A DNA stretch of 64,000 bases from Cellvibrio fontiphilus (GTDB taxonomy: Bacteria > Pseudomonadota > Gammaproteobacteria > Pseudomonadales > Cellvibrionaceae): assembly GCF_035317345.1 (NCBI RefSeq), contig NZ_JAYKTU010000004.1; one strand, given 5' to 3'. The number at the start of each line of letters is the position of its first letter. The stretch's first letter is position 1. A program made the translations under genes and the position numbers. Shown here piece after piece: positions 8,220 through 16,545 of this stretch. The notes below the pieces were generated by a model that was not told where the DNA came from, searched no databases, and was given only the letters and a program-made list of their open reading frames with translations.

Positions 8220-8939
8220 ATGACAGAGCAAAACCAATCACCAGTGCTAGCCGAATCTTTATCTGCACTTATGGACAATCAGGCTTCCGAACTTGAGCTG
8301 CAAAGATTGCTCAAGGCGTTGCAAGCGGATCCTGAATTGAAGTCGACCTGGTCGCGGTATCAAATTGCCAGCGCTGGCCTAAAAGGTGACATTCAGGTAT
8401 TGGCAGGTAGCGATTTTGCGTCTCGCGTTAGTGCGGCGATTGATGCGGAGGAAACTTATTCAGCCACGGCATCTAACACTGCCTTGCCTGGTCAAACAGT
8501 AACAAATGTGGTTGCCGTTCCCCAACGATGGTGGCAGCAAGCAGGGCGTGTGGCGGTAGCTGCTTCAGTAGCGGGTGCGGTTATTTTGGGTGTTCAGCAA
8601 TTCCAAACTGCTGGTGCAGATCTTGATGCTATGACATCCGGTGGCATCGCTGCTGCCCAGGCGCCCGCTTCAGAAACCAAAGCGGCTAATTTACCTTCAG
8701 GTATCAATGCCCCGGCGCTGTCAGCGCGCACAGTGGCCGTCCAGAGTGGTTATGAGTCTCGCCCACAGGAGAGTCGCCGTGTGATGTTTGTGCCGCGTCA
8801 ACAGGCTGCTCCTGTTTACAATGAAGACATCAGCAGCTATGTAAACCAGTTAATCCAAGAGCATACCGATAACGCTTCTTTGAATAGCGGTCAGGGTATG
8901 CTGCCCTATACCCGGGTAATTTTGGTCGAGGAGGAATAA
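8220..8939 (+). CDS. rseA: RseA (MucA) anti-sigma-E factor
   Basis: A 239-residue single-pass inner-membrane protein that holds RpoE inactive. The N-terminal cytoplasmic domain has the RseA pattern LSALMDNQASELELQRLL. One membrane helix lies at about residues 110-128 (VAVAASVAGAVILGVQQF), and the rest is periplasmic, ending in TRVILVEEE. The ATG at 8220 is preferred to the TTG at 8196 because of AGAGG at 8203-8207 and because the family starts just before this domain. Confidence 0.9.
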   Translation: MTEQNQSPVLAESLSALMDNQASELELQRLLKALQADPELKSTWSRYQIASAGLKGDIQVLAGSDFASRVSAAIDAEETYSATASNTALPGQTVTNVVAVPQRWWQQAGRVAVAASVAGAVILGVQQFQTAGADLDAMTSGGIAAAQAPASETKAANLPSGINAPALSARTVAVQSGYESRPQESRRVMFVPRQQAAPVYNEDISSYVNQLIQEHTDNASLNSGQGMLPYTRVILVEEE

Positions 8940-9039
8940 TCAGTTAACGCTCGTCTGCGTCATCTGCCTCCCGGCAATATTTGTAAAATCAGGTGAAGCA
9001 GCTATGCTGCGCACCTGATTTCCTCTCTTCGAGTCCAGC

Positions 9040-10074
9040 ATGTTAATTCCTGCATCCATGCATAAAAGCCTTCAGTTTGGTACAGCCTCGGCGATTGTTC
9101 TGTTGCTGCTTTCCTCTTGTGCTGTAGCACAAAGTGATGGGGCGCTCTCATCGGCTCCTACTTCTGTGCAATCTGCTGTTGCAGCGCCAACAGCAGCTGA
9201 AATTCAATCACCAGAGGTGGCGAGCTTACTGCGCAAAATGGCTACTATCCCCCCAACCCTTAATTACCAAGGGTCATTCACCTATCAGCATAAAGATAAC
9301 CCGGCGTTACAGAGCTTCAGGATTATCCACTGGGTGGAGGATGGCGTAGAGCACGAGCGTTTGCAGTATTTAAATGGCCCTGAGCGCGAGGTGATTCGCA
9401 CCGGTAAAGCCTTGGGTTGTGAATCTCTTGGGGATCAATTACTGCAGGGCAAAATAAGTCAGCTGGGGGTGAACCTTACACGGCTCGATCAGTTGTACCG
9501 ATTCGAAATTCGTGGCCCTGAGCGAGTTGCTGGTCGTGAGGCGACAGCTCTATTGGCTTTGCCGCTCGATCCTTTCAGACACAGTTCCCTACTGACAATT
9601 GATAATGAAACTGGCCTGGTGCTCAAGTCATGGCTGGTGGATGAATCTGCCCGTCCTTTGGAGCGCTATCAGTTTATCGATCTCGACCTTAGCCCTGAGA
9701 TAGCAAATCTGCGCGAGCCAAAGGCGCGTTTGCATCGCGCGGCTACACCACAACTGGCTGATTGCAATCCCTCCGCCAATAAACAGCCGGAGCGTTGGAG
9801 CTTGCAATGGATTCCTCCAGGTTTCGCCTTTGTCGGTCAGCGGCAAGTCAAAAACCAAATAGATATGTTGATGTATACCGATGGCTTGACGACTTTTTCG
9901 GTATTTATTGAGGAGGCCACTGGCGCCGTTCCCGAAGGCGTGGCCCAGCGTGGTGCTACCCTCGCGGTAATGGATTCACTAACAAGTGGTAATAAAAATT
10001 ACCGGATTACAGTTGTTGGTGAAATTCCTGTCGTCACGGCGCAAAAAATTGCGCAAAATATAAGCGGTATTTAA
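9040..10074 (+). CDS. rseB: RseB (MucB) periplasmic regulator of sigma-E
   Basis: A 344-residue exported protein with an N-terminal signal sequence (IVLLLLSSCAVAQ). The LSSC stretch could act as a lipobox, which would make it a lipoprotein; classical RseB is soluble. The MucB/RseB N-terminal domain (TLNYQGSFTYQH near residue 75) and the C-terminal domain (WSLQWIPPGFAFVGQRQ, then LMYTDGLTTFSVFIE) are clear. RseB shields RseA from cleavage and senses mislocalised lipoprotein or LPS. A second ATG at 9058 is possible. Confidence 0.92.
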   Translation: MLIPASMHKSLQFGTASAIVLLLLSSCAVAQSDGALSSAPTSVQSAVAAPTAAEIQSPEVASLLRKMATIPPTLNYQGSFTYQHKDNPALQSFRIIHWVEDGVEHERLQYLNGPEREVIRTGKALGCESLGDQLLQGKISQLGVNLTRLDQLYRFEIRGPERVAGREATALLALPLDPFRHSSLLTIDNETGLVLKSWLVDESARPLERYQFIDLDLSPEIANLREPKARLHRAATPQLADCNPSANKQPERWSLQWIPPGFAFVGQRQVKNQIDMLMYTDGLTTFSVFIEEATGAVPEGVAQRGATLAVMDSLTSGNKNYRITVVGEIPVVTAQKIAQNISGI

Positions 10075-10092
10075 ATCGCGCAAGGTTACCCC

Positions 10093-10566
10093 ATGATTAT
10101 TGAAAACGGCCGAATTGTCTCTGTGGAAGCTGAAGGTGTGTGGGTGGAAACTATCCAGAAGTCTGCCTGCGGCTCCTGTAAAGCGGAGAAGGGGTGCGGT
10201 CACAGTTTGTTGAATAAGTGGGATGGTCACACTGCCTACATATGGGTGCTATTGGATGGCCGCGATCCTTCGCATTACAAATTGGGTGATGAAATCCAGA
10301 TAGGTATTCCTGAAGCAGTGGTTGCCAAGGGATCACTACTTGTCTACATGCTGCCGATTGTTTGTCTGGTTGTATTTACCTCACTTGCACATGCTTTTTT
10401 TGCCCAAGAAGCAATAACAACCTTGGCTGGCTTTACCGGCTTGGCGATAGGTGGGCTTATTGTTCGCTGGCGCTCATGGCGAACCCGGTTTGATCGAGAG
10501 CTGCAGCCGGTATTAGTGGACGAGCGAAAAACACTGCGTTTCTTCCAACCTTTAGAGCAGCATTAA
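10093..10566 (+). CDS. rseC: RseC (MucC) inner-membrane protein
   Basis: A 157-residue protein with the RseC layout: an N-terminal Cys cluster (SACGSCKAEKGCG, near residues 23-35), then two adjacent membrane helices at about 75-95 and 100-117, then a short basic tail. Members act in the sigma-E locus and in the SoxR-reducing system with the Rsx complex. It follows rseB by 18 bases, and its stop is one base before arfB, so the genes are probably co-transcribed. Confidence 0.9.
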   Translation: MIIENGRIVSVEAEGVWVETIQKSACGSCKAEKGCGHSLLNKWDGHTAYIWVLLDGRDPSHYKLGDEIQIGIPEAVVAKGSLLVYMLPIVCLVVFTSLAHAFFAQEAITTLAGFTGLAIGGLIVRWRSWRTRFDRELQPVLVDERKTLRFFQPLEQH

Positions 10567-10567
10567 T

Positions 10568-10987
10568 ATGTTGCGCATTAATGCGTCTACCCTCATTCCC
10601 GCTGGTGAGATCGAGCTGACTGCGATGCGCGCTCAAGGGGCGGGTGGCCAGAATGTCAACAAGGTGTCGAGTGCGATACATTTGCGTTTTGATATCCCCA
10701 ATTCTTCGTTAAGTGAATTTTGCAAAGCCCGGTTACTCGCTCTGGGCGATAAACGTATCACCAATGAAGGCGTACTGGTGATTAAGGCACAGACCTATCG
10801 CACCCAGGAGCAAAACCGCGATGATGCATTGATGCGTTTGCGCGAGATTATTCTGGAGGCACTAAAAGTCCCCAAGGCTCGTCATGCAACACGCCCCACG
10901 TTTTCATCCCGGCAGCGACGCATGGATGAAAAAACCCAGCGTGGCGCTATCAAATCCGCACGGCAGAAAAAAATTTCTTTTGATTGA
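10568..10987 (+). CDS. arfB: ArfB (YaeJ) ribosome-rescue peptidyl-tRNA hydrolase
   Basis: A 139-residue class I release-factor-like protein with the catalytic GGQ (AGGQNVNKVSSAIHLRFD, residues about 26-43). A basic C-terminal tail (SRQRRMDEKTQRGAIKSARQ) enters the mRNA channel of stalled ribosomes in this family. Length matches E. coli ArfB (140). It sits where mucD is found in the Pseudomonas algU-mucABCD operon. It converges with the glycosyltransferase gene with 6 bases between stops. Confidence 0.93.
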   Translation: MLRINASTLIPAGEIELTAMRAQGAGGQNVNKVSSAIHLRFDIPNSSLSEFCKARLLALGDKRITNEGVLVIKAQTYRTQEQNRDDALMRLREIILEALKVPKARHATRPTFSSRQRRMDEKTQRGAIKSARQKKISFD

Positions 10988-10993
10988 ATCGCC

Positions 10994-12094
10994 TTAAGCA
11001 TTCGCAGAATGTGCGATAGCGCCTGCCTGTTGTTTTTCCTTCGCCTGCAGTGCATCACTCGAATCTTGCAGTAACAAGGGTAGCCACAATTGTTGCTGTA
11101 AGGCTTCCATATTTTTACCTCGCTCGGTCACCAGCCAATCGACTAATGCTTTTGCCACATCCGGATAATTGCGTGGACGATTGGGGGTGGCTTGCGGTAA
11201 CCAGCGCGCCAGGGTGGCGACATCCAATTGTTTGGTCGCCGTGCCTAAACCTAATTTTTCTAAGGCTATAGCGTTGGATTTTTGTTCCATTTGCCCGGCG
11301 ACAGGTTGCACCAGAATTTTTTTACCCAAATGAATTGCTTCACTAGGTAGCTCAAATCCAGCACTGCAAATAACGCCTTCACAGCGATGCAAATCTATTT
11401 GAAATCCTTCGCGCGAAAAGGGGCGAACATGAATATGGCCGCGGTCATAAGCGACAGCTACTGGCTGATAAACAAAAAAATGGTAATCAGGAAATTCCTG
11501 TAGCTGCGGCAGAATATCGTCCAGACCTGCGAAGGGTAGGTACACCAAATAATGTTTCGGTGTGATAGTGTTGGTGTAGGAGCTATGCTCTACCAGTGGC
11601 GGCAAAATGGGTTGTCCGAAGTGATGCCAGTGCAGCCCAATGGGTTGGCTTACCGGTGCAAAATTGCGCATAAACCAGCGCACAAAAATATTGTCATCGG
11701 CTTTGGGTATGTCATAAAAAAATGCGTTTTGGTGGGATATTCCTATGACATGTTTTCCGGCTAGTTTTGCAGCCCAAGCGCTGATGGGTTCAAAGTCATT
11801 GATAATAAAATCATAGCCATCCACATTCAGGCTTTTTACATCGCGATAAGCTTGCGCAAGGTTTGAAGTCAGCGCGGTTTTAAGGTAACGCACTTTGCCA
11901 TGTTCAGTCGCGAAGGTAAGACCGCGAAAAGTTTTGAAATCGCCAAAGGCATCCATATCAAAATATTGTTCGCGCGCGCGACCGGAAAATACCCAATCGA
12001 CTTGAGCTCCCGCATTAGCCAGTGCTTTTGCCATTATCCTTGCGCGGGTTGTGTGTCCGTTTCCAGTACCCTGAACGCCGTATAAAATTTTCAT
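10994..12094 (-). CDS. MJ1255-type glycosyltransferase
   Basis: A 366-residue protein of the glycosyltransferase-B fold. The N-terminus, MKILYGVQGTGNGHTTRA, is the marker of the MJ1255/VC2487 family, which is related to UDP-glycosyltransferases. A second domain has GVICSAGFELPSEAIHLGKK with the conserved Gly-x-x-E/ASE nucleotide-sugar binding area, then KILVQPVAGQMEQKSNA. Substrate is unknown. The PAP2 phosphatase gene is 55 bases upstream on the same strand, so a role in surface glycolipid or glycan synthesis is a guess. Confidence 0.8.
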   Translation of the reverse strand: MKILYGVQGTGNGHTTRARIMAKALANAGAQVDWVFSGRAREQYFDMDAFGDFKTFRGLTFATEHGKVRYLKTALTSNLAQAYRDVKSLNVDGYDFIINDFEPISAWAAKLAGKHVIGISHQNAFFYDIPKADDNIFVRWFMRNFAPVSQPIGLHWHHFGQPILPPLVEHSSYTNTITPKHYLVYLPFAGLDDILPQLQEFPDYHFFVYQPVAVAYDRGHIHVRPFSREGFQIDLHRCEGVICSAGFELPSEAIHLGKKILVQPVAGQMEQKSNAIALEKLGLGTATKQLDVATLARWLPQATPNRPRNYPDVAKALVDWLVTERGKNMEALQQQLWLPLLLQDSSDALQAKEKQQAGAIAHSANA

Positions 12095-12149
12095 GCAGTG
12101 TGCTCCTGAATAATGGCGTAATTGGTACTTGAGTCAGTTGTTTCTTGTG

Positions 12150-12692
12150 TTAATGCAATGTAATTAACAGTTGGTACAAATAAATTCCCCAGAACGCACA
12201 GGTGCTACCCAATACTGCACCGGCCACCAGATCAGTGGGGTAGTGCACCCCTAGAAGTACGCGGCTGGCGCCAACCGCTGCAGCCCAGATAAAACATGGC
12301 AGAGCAAAAAGCGGATAAAAATTCAGTACCAGACAGGCAAATAAAAAAGCGGCAGCGGTATGACCGGAGGGGAAGCTGAATTGGTCAGAGGGAGTAATAA
12401 ATGCTTGGTAGGTGGTAATTTTTACCGCTGGGCGGTCGCGTTTGATCAGGTTTTTCAGGAGTAGATAAAGACTCACATCAAAGCAATACGCGATAATACC
12501 GGCCCAAAAAAACGCGCTACCGGCTACTGGCTCCAGTAACACCAACAGCAGTGCGATGCACAAATAGGTGGGGCCATCACCGGTGGCTGAAATAAATCTC
12601 ACGGAACGACGATATTGAAAGCGTTTTGTCACATGTACCCACAAGAATGCCAGTGTGTCCAAGTGATGGACTCGTTGTAGGAAAGTATTCAT
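12150..12692 (-). CDS. PAP2-family membrane phosphatase
   Basis: A 180-residue membrane protein with the three phosphatidic-acid-phosphatase motifs in order: KNLIKRDRP, FPSGHTAAAF, and SRVLLGVHYPTD. The His residues of the second and third motifs are catalytic in the family. Substrates can be lipid phosphates such as phosphatidate or undecaprenyl diphosphate; the sequence does not decide. It is divergent from dgkA, which makes phosphatidate, and lies upstream of a glycosyltransferase. Confidence 0.88.
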   Translation of the reverse strand: MNTFLQRVHHLDTLAFLWVHVTKRFQYRRSVRFISATGDGPTYLCIALLLVLLEPVAGSAFFWAGIIAYCFDVSLYLLLKNLIKRDRPAVKITTYQAFITPSDQFSFPSGHTAAAFLFACLVLNFYPLFALPCFIWAAAVGASRVLLGVHYPTDLVAGAVLGSTCAFWGIYLYQLLITLH

Positions 12693-12874
12693 GATTCACC
12701 GCCATTAGTGATTTGCAGATGAACAAGAGCGAAGGTTTTTGCTCTCTCCGCGATCATTTTTAGCACTGCTGTATGACGCTTCTGTGAATGCTTGGTGAAG
12801 GTGCAATGACATTTGGAGGGTAGGGCAATAGTGCCTTTCCTGGGTTCATAAATAAAAAGTGGTGGAGATAGTGA

Positions 12875-13246
12875 ATGGGTAAGCCAGGTAAAACCGGTAT
12901 AGCGCGAGTAATTGATGCGTTTGGTTATTCAATGAAAGGCTTGTCTGCCAGTTGGAAGTATGAAGCAGCGTTTCGTCAGGAGATCACTCTGGGTGTTCTG
13001 CTGATTCCGGTCGCTTTTTGGTTGGCGCAAACCCATATCGAGCTGATTTTATTAATTAGCAGTATCTTTTGGGTATGGATGGCAGAGCTTGCCAACTCTT
13101 CAGTAGAGGCCGTGGTGGATCGCACAGGCTCCGAGCGCCATGAGTTATCCGGTCGTGCCAAAGATATAGGCTCGGCGCTGGTATTCATGAGCTTGCTACT
13201 TTTGGCTATTGTGTGGGGCATAGTGGCATTTAATCGATTTGCCTGA
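12875..13246 (+). CDS. dgkA: diacylglycerol kinase
   Basis: A 123-residue integral membrane kinase that phosphorylates diacylglycerol to phosphatidate, recycling lipid from osmoregulated glucan or LPS modification. Three hydrophobic helices are present, plus the DgkA signature: AELANSSVEAVVDR and SGRAKDIGSALVF. The Glu and Asp residues of the first segment match the catalytic positions. Length equals that of the E. coli enzyme (122). GGAG lies 9 bases before the ATG. A strong terminator follows. Confidence 0.95.
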   Translation: MGKPGKTGIARVIDAFGYSMKGLSASWKYEAAFRQEITLGVLLIPVAFWLAQTHIELILLISSIFWVWMAELANSSVEAVVDRTGSERHELSGRAKDIGSALVFMSLLLLAIVWGIVAFNRFA

Positions 13247-13264
13247 TTGTTATCTGCGGCAGCA

Positions 13265-13301
13265 AACCCCGGCAATAGCTGTTGCCGGGGTTTTGTTTTT
13301 T
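13265..13301 (+). terminator. rho-independent terminator of dgkA
   Basis: Perfect 11-bp stem, AACCCCGGCAA and TTGCCGGGGTT, with a 6-base loop followed by a T-rich run. Confidence 0.92.
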
Positions 13302-13473
13302 TAGATCAACCTTCAGCGGGCAGAGATGAATTATCCGGCGTAATTTGTGGCTCGTGCGGGGCTGGTATCTGTCATAAAAATCAGGTTTTATGGATTGAGA
13401 TCTGCTGACGATTGGGGTAAATTAGGTCTACTTAATAATTATCATATTTATATGTCCAATTGACGGGTAATTT

Positions 13474-14517
13474 ATGGCAGAAACGTTTTCGGTTAACGAG
13501 CATCCGCACCGCCGCTTCAACCCTCTCACCGGAGAATGGTTACTTATTTCACCGCATCGCACCAAGCGTCCGTGGCAAGGTCAGCAAGAATCCAACCAAT
13601 GGCCTGAAAGTGCATCGCATGATGCCAGCTGTTATTTGTGTGCAGGCAACCAACGCGCGGGCGGTGAACGTAATCCACCCTATAAAACTACGTTTGTTTT
13701 CACCAATGACTTTGCTGCTTTGATGCCGCAAGTGCCGGATGCCCCTGCATCCGCGGATCCTTTATTCCAGATTCAGGCAGAGTACGGCACTAGCCGCGTA
13801 ATTTGTTTTTCTCCGGATCACAGCAAGACCTTGCCGCTGCTTAATGACGAAGAGATACACGCAGTGATTTGTACCTGGATGAATGAAGCCGCTGAGTTGG
13901 GCAAGCAGTTCCCCAGCGTACAAATATTTGAAAATAAAGGTGCGGTAATGGGCTGCTCAAACCCGCACCCGCATGGCCAGATTTGGGCACAGTCACAGCT
14001 CCCTACGCTGGTGGCTAAAGAGGATGAACAACAGCGCGCCTATTTCCAGCAACATCAGCAATCGCTATTGCTTGAATATGCTCGCAAAGAAGCAGCGAGC
14101 GGCGAGCGGGTGGTGGTAGAAAATGAACACTGGCTAGTGGTGGTACCTTTTTGGGCGGCGTGGCCCTATGAAACCCTGCTGTTACCCAAGCAGGCTTGTG
14201 CCCGTATTACCGAATTGAATCAAGCTCAGCAAATCAGCCTGGGCGACATACTGCGCGATATTACCGCCCGATACGACAATCTTTTTGAGTGTTCATTCCC
14301 CTACTCAATGGGTTGGCACGGTGCACCATTTAGTACCGATAGCGCCGGATATTGGCAATTACACGCCCACTTCTTCCCGCCGTTGTTGCGCAGCGCCACC
14401 GTGCGCAAGTTTATGGTGGGTTATGAAATGTTGGCTGAGGCCCAGCGCGATCTGTCGCCAGAACAAGCTGCCGAGCGCTTGCGCCAGCAATCTCCTATTC
14501 ATTTCAGATTGAGGTAA
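13474..14517 (+). CDS. galT: galactose-1-phosphate uridylyltransferase
   Basis: A 347-residue Leloir-pathway enzyme that swaps UMP between UDP-glucose and galactose-1-phosphate. The zinc-site Cys pair is in CYLCAGN near residue 51. The active-site motif SNPHPHGQ is near residue 162 and is followed by QSQLP. WHGAPF and HAHFFPP form the C-terminal nucleotide-binding part. Length matches E. coli GalT (348). Its stop is within a few bases of the galK start, so galT-galK is an operon. Confidence 0.96.
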   Translation: MAETFSVNEHPHRRFNPLTGEWLLISPHRTKRPWQGQQESNQWPESASHDASCYLCAGNQRAGGERNPPYKTTFVFTNDFAALMPQVPDAPASADPLFQIQAEYGTSRVICFSPDHSKTLPLLNDEEIHAVICTWMNEAAELGKQFPSVQIFENKGAVMGCSNPHPHGQIWAQSQLPTLVAKEDEQQRAYFQQHQQSLLLEYARKEAASGERVVVENEHWLVVVPFWAAWPYETLLLPKQACARITELNQAQQISLGDILRDITARYDNLFECSFPYSMGWHGAPFSTDSAGYWQLHAHFFPPLLRSATVRKFMVGYEMLAEAQRDLSPEQAAERLRQQSPIHFRLR

Positions 14518-14523
14518 GTGGGT

Positions 14524-15672
14524 GTGACAACACTTTCTAGCGCTCGCGTGAGCGAAATGTTTGCCGCTTTTTTTGGCTATCAACCGATGATCACAGTGAA
14601 GGCGCCTGGGCGCGTTAATCTCATTGGCGAGCACACGGATTACAACGGCGGTTTTGTGTTACCAGCGGCGATTAACTACAACACCTATATCGCCATAGCG
14701 CCGCGCGATGATCGACAGCTGAAGCTGGTTGCTTATAACTTTGATAACCAATCCTGCACCCTTGATTTGGATGCAATACAGAAGCACAACGCTGAGGAAT
14801 CCTGGCCAAATTATGTGCGCGGCGTAGTTCAGGAATTGCGTAAAAACGGCTTTCGTCTGGCCGGTGGCGATCTGTATATCGCTGGAAATGTACCGGCGGG
14901 TGCAGGTTTGAGCAGCTCCGCATCTCTGGAGATTGCCTTGATCCGCGCCTTGCTTGCACTTAGTGGCGAAGTGATTGACCCGACGAAAGCTGCTTTGGTC
15001 GGGCAGGCAGCAGAAAATAATTTTGTGGGTTGTAACTGCGGCATTATGGATCAGTTGATTTCTGCCCGTGGCCAGGACAATGCGGCACTCTTAATTGATT
15101 GCCAGGATCTTTCGGTTCGCCCTGTGCCGATGCCGGCGGACTGGGAAATATTAATTGTACACAGCGGTGTAAAGCGCGGTTTGGTCGATAGTGAATACAA
15201 CCAGCGTCGCCAGCAGTGTGAAGCTGCGGCTGCCTTTTTTGGTCAGATTTCCCTGCGTGCGGTAGCGCTTGATCAATTGCTGGCGGCCGAAGGTAAATTG
15301 GATGATTTAAGTTTTCGTCGTGCGCGCCATGTATTGACCGAAAATGCCCGCACGCTTGCAGCGGCAGCGGCATTAGCGGCAGGCAACTTACCGGCTTTGA
15401 TCGAAGTAATGCTTGCATCTCACGCCTCCATGCGCGATGACTTCAACATCACCACACCGGCTATAGATACCCTGGTAGATATATTGGTCGAGGCAGGGGC
15501 CGGGCAGGCTGGCGCCCGTATGACTGGAGGTGGTTTTGGTGGCTGTGTTGTGGCTGTTGCTCCAGCAGCAGTTATTCCTCAGTTGATGGCTGCCGTTGAA
15601 ACAAACTACCAGGCGCGTACCGGCTGTATACCTACGTTGATTCGGGCCAAAGCCAGCGCCGGTGCGTTTTAA
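14524..15672 (+). CDS. galK: galactokinase
   Basis: A 382-residue GHMP kinase that phosphorylates galactose at C1. GRVNLIGEHTDYNGGFVLP is the galactokinase signature near residue 22. VPAGAGLSSSASLEIAL is the ATP loop, and GARMTGGGFGGCVVAV is the C-terminal GHMP motif. Two in-frame GTG codons exist, at 14518 and 14524. The GAGG at 14511-14514 is 9 bases from the second and only 3 from the first, so 14524 is the better start. A terminator follows the stop. Confidence 0.96.
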   Translation: MTTLSSARVSEMFAAFFGYQPMITVKAPGRVNLIGEHTDYNGGFVLPAAINYNTYIAIAPRDDRQLKLVAYNFDNQSCTLDLDAIQKHNAEESWPNYVRGVVQELRKNGFRLAGGDLYIAGNVPAGAGLSSSASLEIALIRALLALSGEVIDPTKAALVGQAAENNFVGCNCGIMDQLISARGQDNAALLIDCQDLSVRPVPMPADWEILIVHSGVKRGLVDSEYNQRRQQCEAAAAFFGQISLRAVALDQLLAAEGKLDDLSFRRARHVLTENARTLAAAAALAAGNLPALIEVMLASHASMRDDFNITTPAIDTLVDILVEAGAGQAGARMTGGGFGGCVVAVAPAAVIPQLMAAVETNYQARTGCIPTLIRAKASAGAF

Positions 15673-15702
15673 GCCTCATTATTTTTCCCGACGTCGTTGT
15701 TT

Positions 15703-15727
15703 GCCCCGCCTTGTGCGGGGCTTTTTT
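15703..15727 (+). terminator. rho-independent terminator of galTK
   Basis: Perfect 7-bp GC-rich stem, GCCCCGC and GCGGGGC, with a five-base loop, then TTTTTT. Confidence 0.92.
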
Positions 15728-15760
15728 ATGGTGTTACTGGCTTGGAGGACTGCTGGTTAA

Positions 15761-15976
15761 TCAGTGTGGAATATCTTTATGCTGCGTTTCATCTAAAGCG
15801 ACTTGCCCTAAAAAAGCTTCTACATCCTGCTGTAGTGTGCGATCAGCGGTACGGCGCTCCTTGGATTTACGGCGCTTGCGGTGATACAAATCGAGAGGCA
15901 AATATTTGCAGGGGTCGCGATCAAGGCGACGGTCAGCACCTTTGCGTCGATCAAAAAAGAATCGCTGATCGCTCAT
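15761..15976 (-). CDS. small basic protein with an RRKGADRR motif
   Basis: A 71-residue cytoplasmic protein. It begins MSDQRFFFDRRKGADRRLDR and has a second Arg/Lys cluster (YHRKRRKSKERRTADR) before an acidic C-terminus. The ATG at 15976 is preceded by GGGGGAA, a good ribosome site; the longer frame up to 16039 has none. DRRKGADRR-type strings occur in many short proteobacterial proteins of unknown role. The charge suggests contact with nucleic acid or acidic protein, but this is a guess. It is divergent from bolA. Confidence 0.6.
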   Translation of the reverse strand: MSDQRFFFDRRKGADRRLDRDPCKYLPLDLYHRKRRKSKERRTADRTLQQDVEAFLGQVALDETQHKDIPH

Positions 15977-16117
15977 GGAAGTTCCCCCGGTTGTCATGGC
16001 ACCCCTATGGATCGATAAACAGACGAAAAAAGGTGACAAATTGTTTCAGGTCAACACAGTCTAGGCCTTTGTCGTTAGAATGCGCGTAAAATTTTGTACC
16101 TCTGGAGTGACCCGATC

Positions 16118-16441
16118 ATGAAGCCTGTTGAAAGCCGGATACTTTCCAAATTGACGGCGCAGTTCCAGCCAGTGCATCTGGAAGTCATAAACGAAAGCCA
16201 TATGCACTCTGTGCCTCCCGGTTCCGAGACGCATTTCAAGGTGCTGCTCGCTACCGCAGTGTTTGAGGGTAAGCGCCAGGTACAGCGTCATCAAGCGGTT
16301 TATGCCTGTCTTGCTGAGGAGTTGCAAAGCGGTGTTCACGCACTGGCTTTGCACACCTTTAGCCCGGACGAGTGGCTTGCAAACAAGGCTGTTCCTGCAT
16401 CGCCTCAGTGTCTTGGTGGAAGTAAGCACGATAACCAATAA
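16118..16441 (+). CDS. bolA: BolA-family protein
   Basis: A 107-residue protein of the BolA fold. The core HLEVINESHMHSVPPGSETH (residues about 24-43) has the conserved His of the family, followed by FKVLLATAVFEGKRQVQRHQ. BolA works with monothiol glutaredoxins in Fe-S handling and in stress-related morphology control. The ATG at 16118 has GGAG 10 bases upstream, which excludes the earlier in-frame start at 16094. The closest match by eye is to BolA itself rather than IbaG. Confidence 0.9.
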   Translation: MKPVESRILSKLTAQFQPVHLEVINESHMHSVPPGSETHFKVLLATAVFEGKRQVQRHQAVYACLAEELQSGVHALALHTFSPDEWLANKAVPASPQCLGGSKHDNQ

Positions 16442-16545
16442 ATACTGGCTGTACAAAAAACAAGCGCCTATAATGCGCGCCCTGTTCTCGGATCGATAAT
16501 TTCAGATCTGCTTTTACGTTCAATCCTACTGTTTAAGTGCCATTT

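Noticed and set aside
13302..13473. Possible sigma-54 promoter before galT (TGGCTCG...GGGCT).
   Set aside because: The -12 element does not match TTGC and sigma-54 control of galactose genes is not expected.
16061..16456. 131-residue minus-strand frame.
   Set aside because: It is antisense to bolA, which has a clear family motif and ribosome site.
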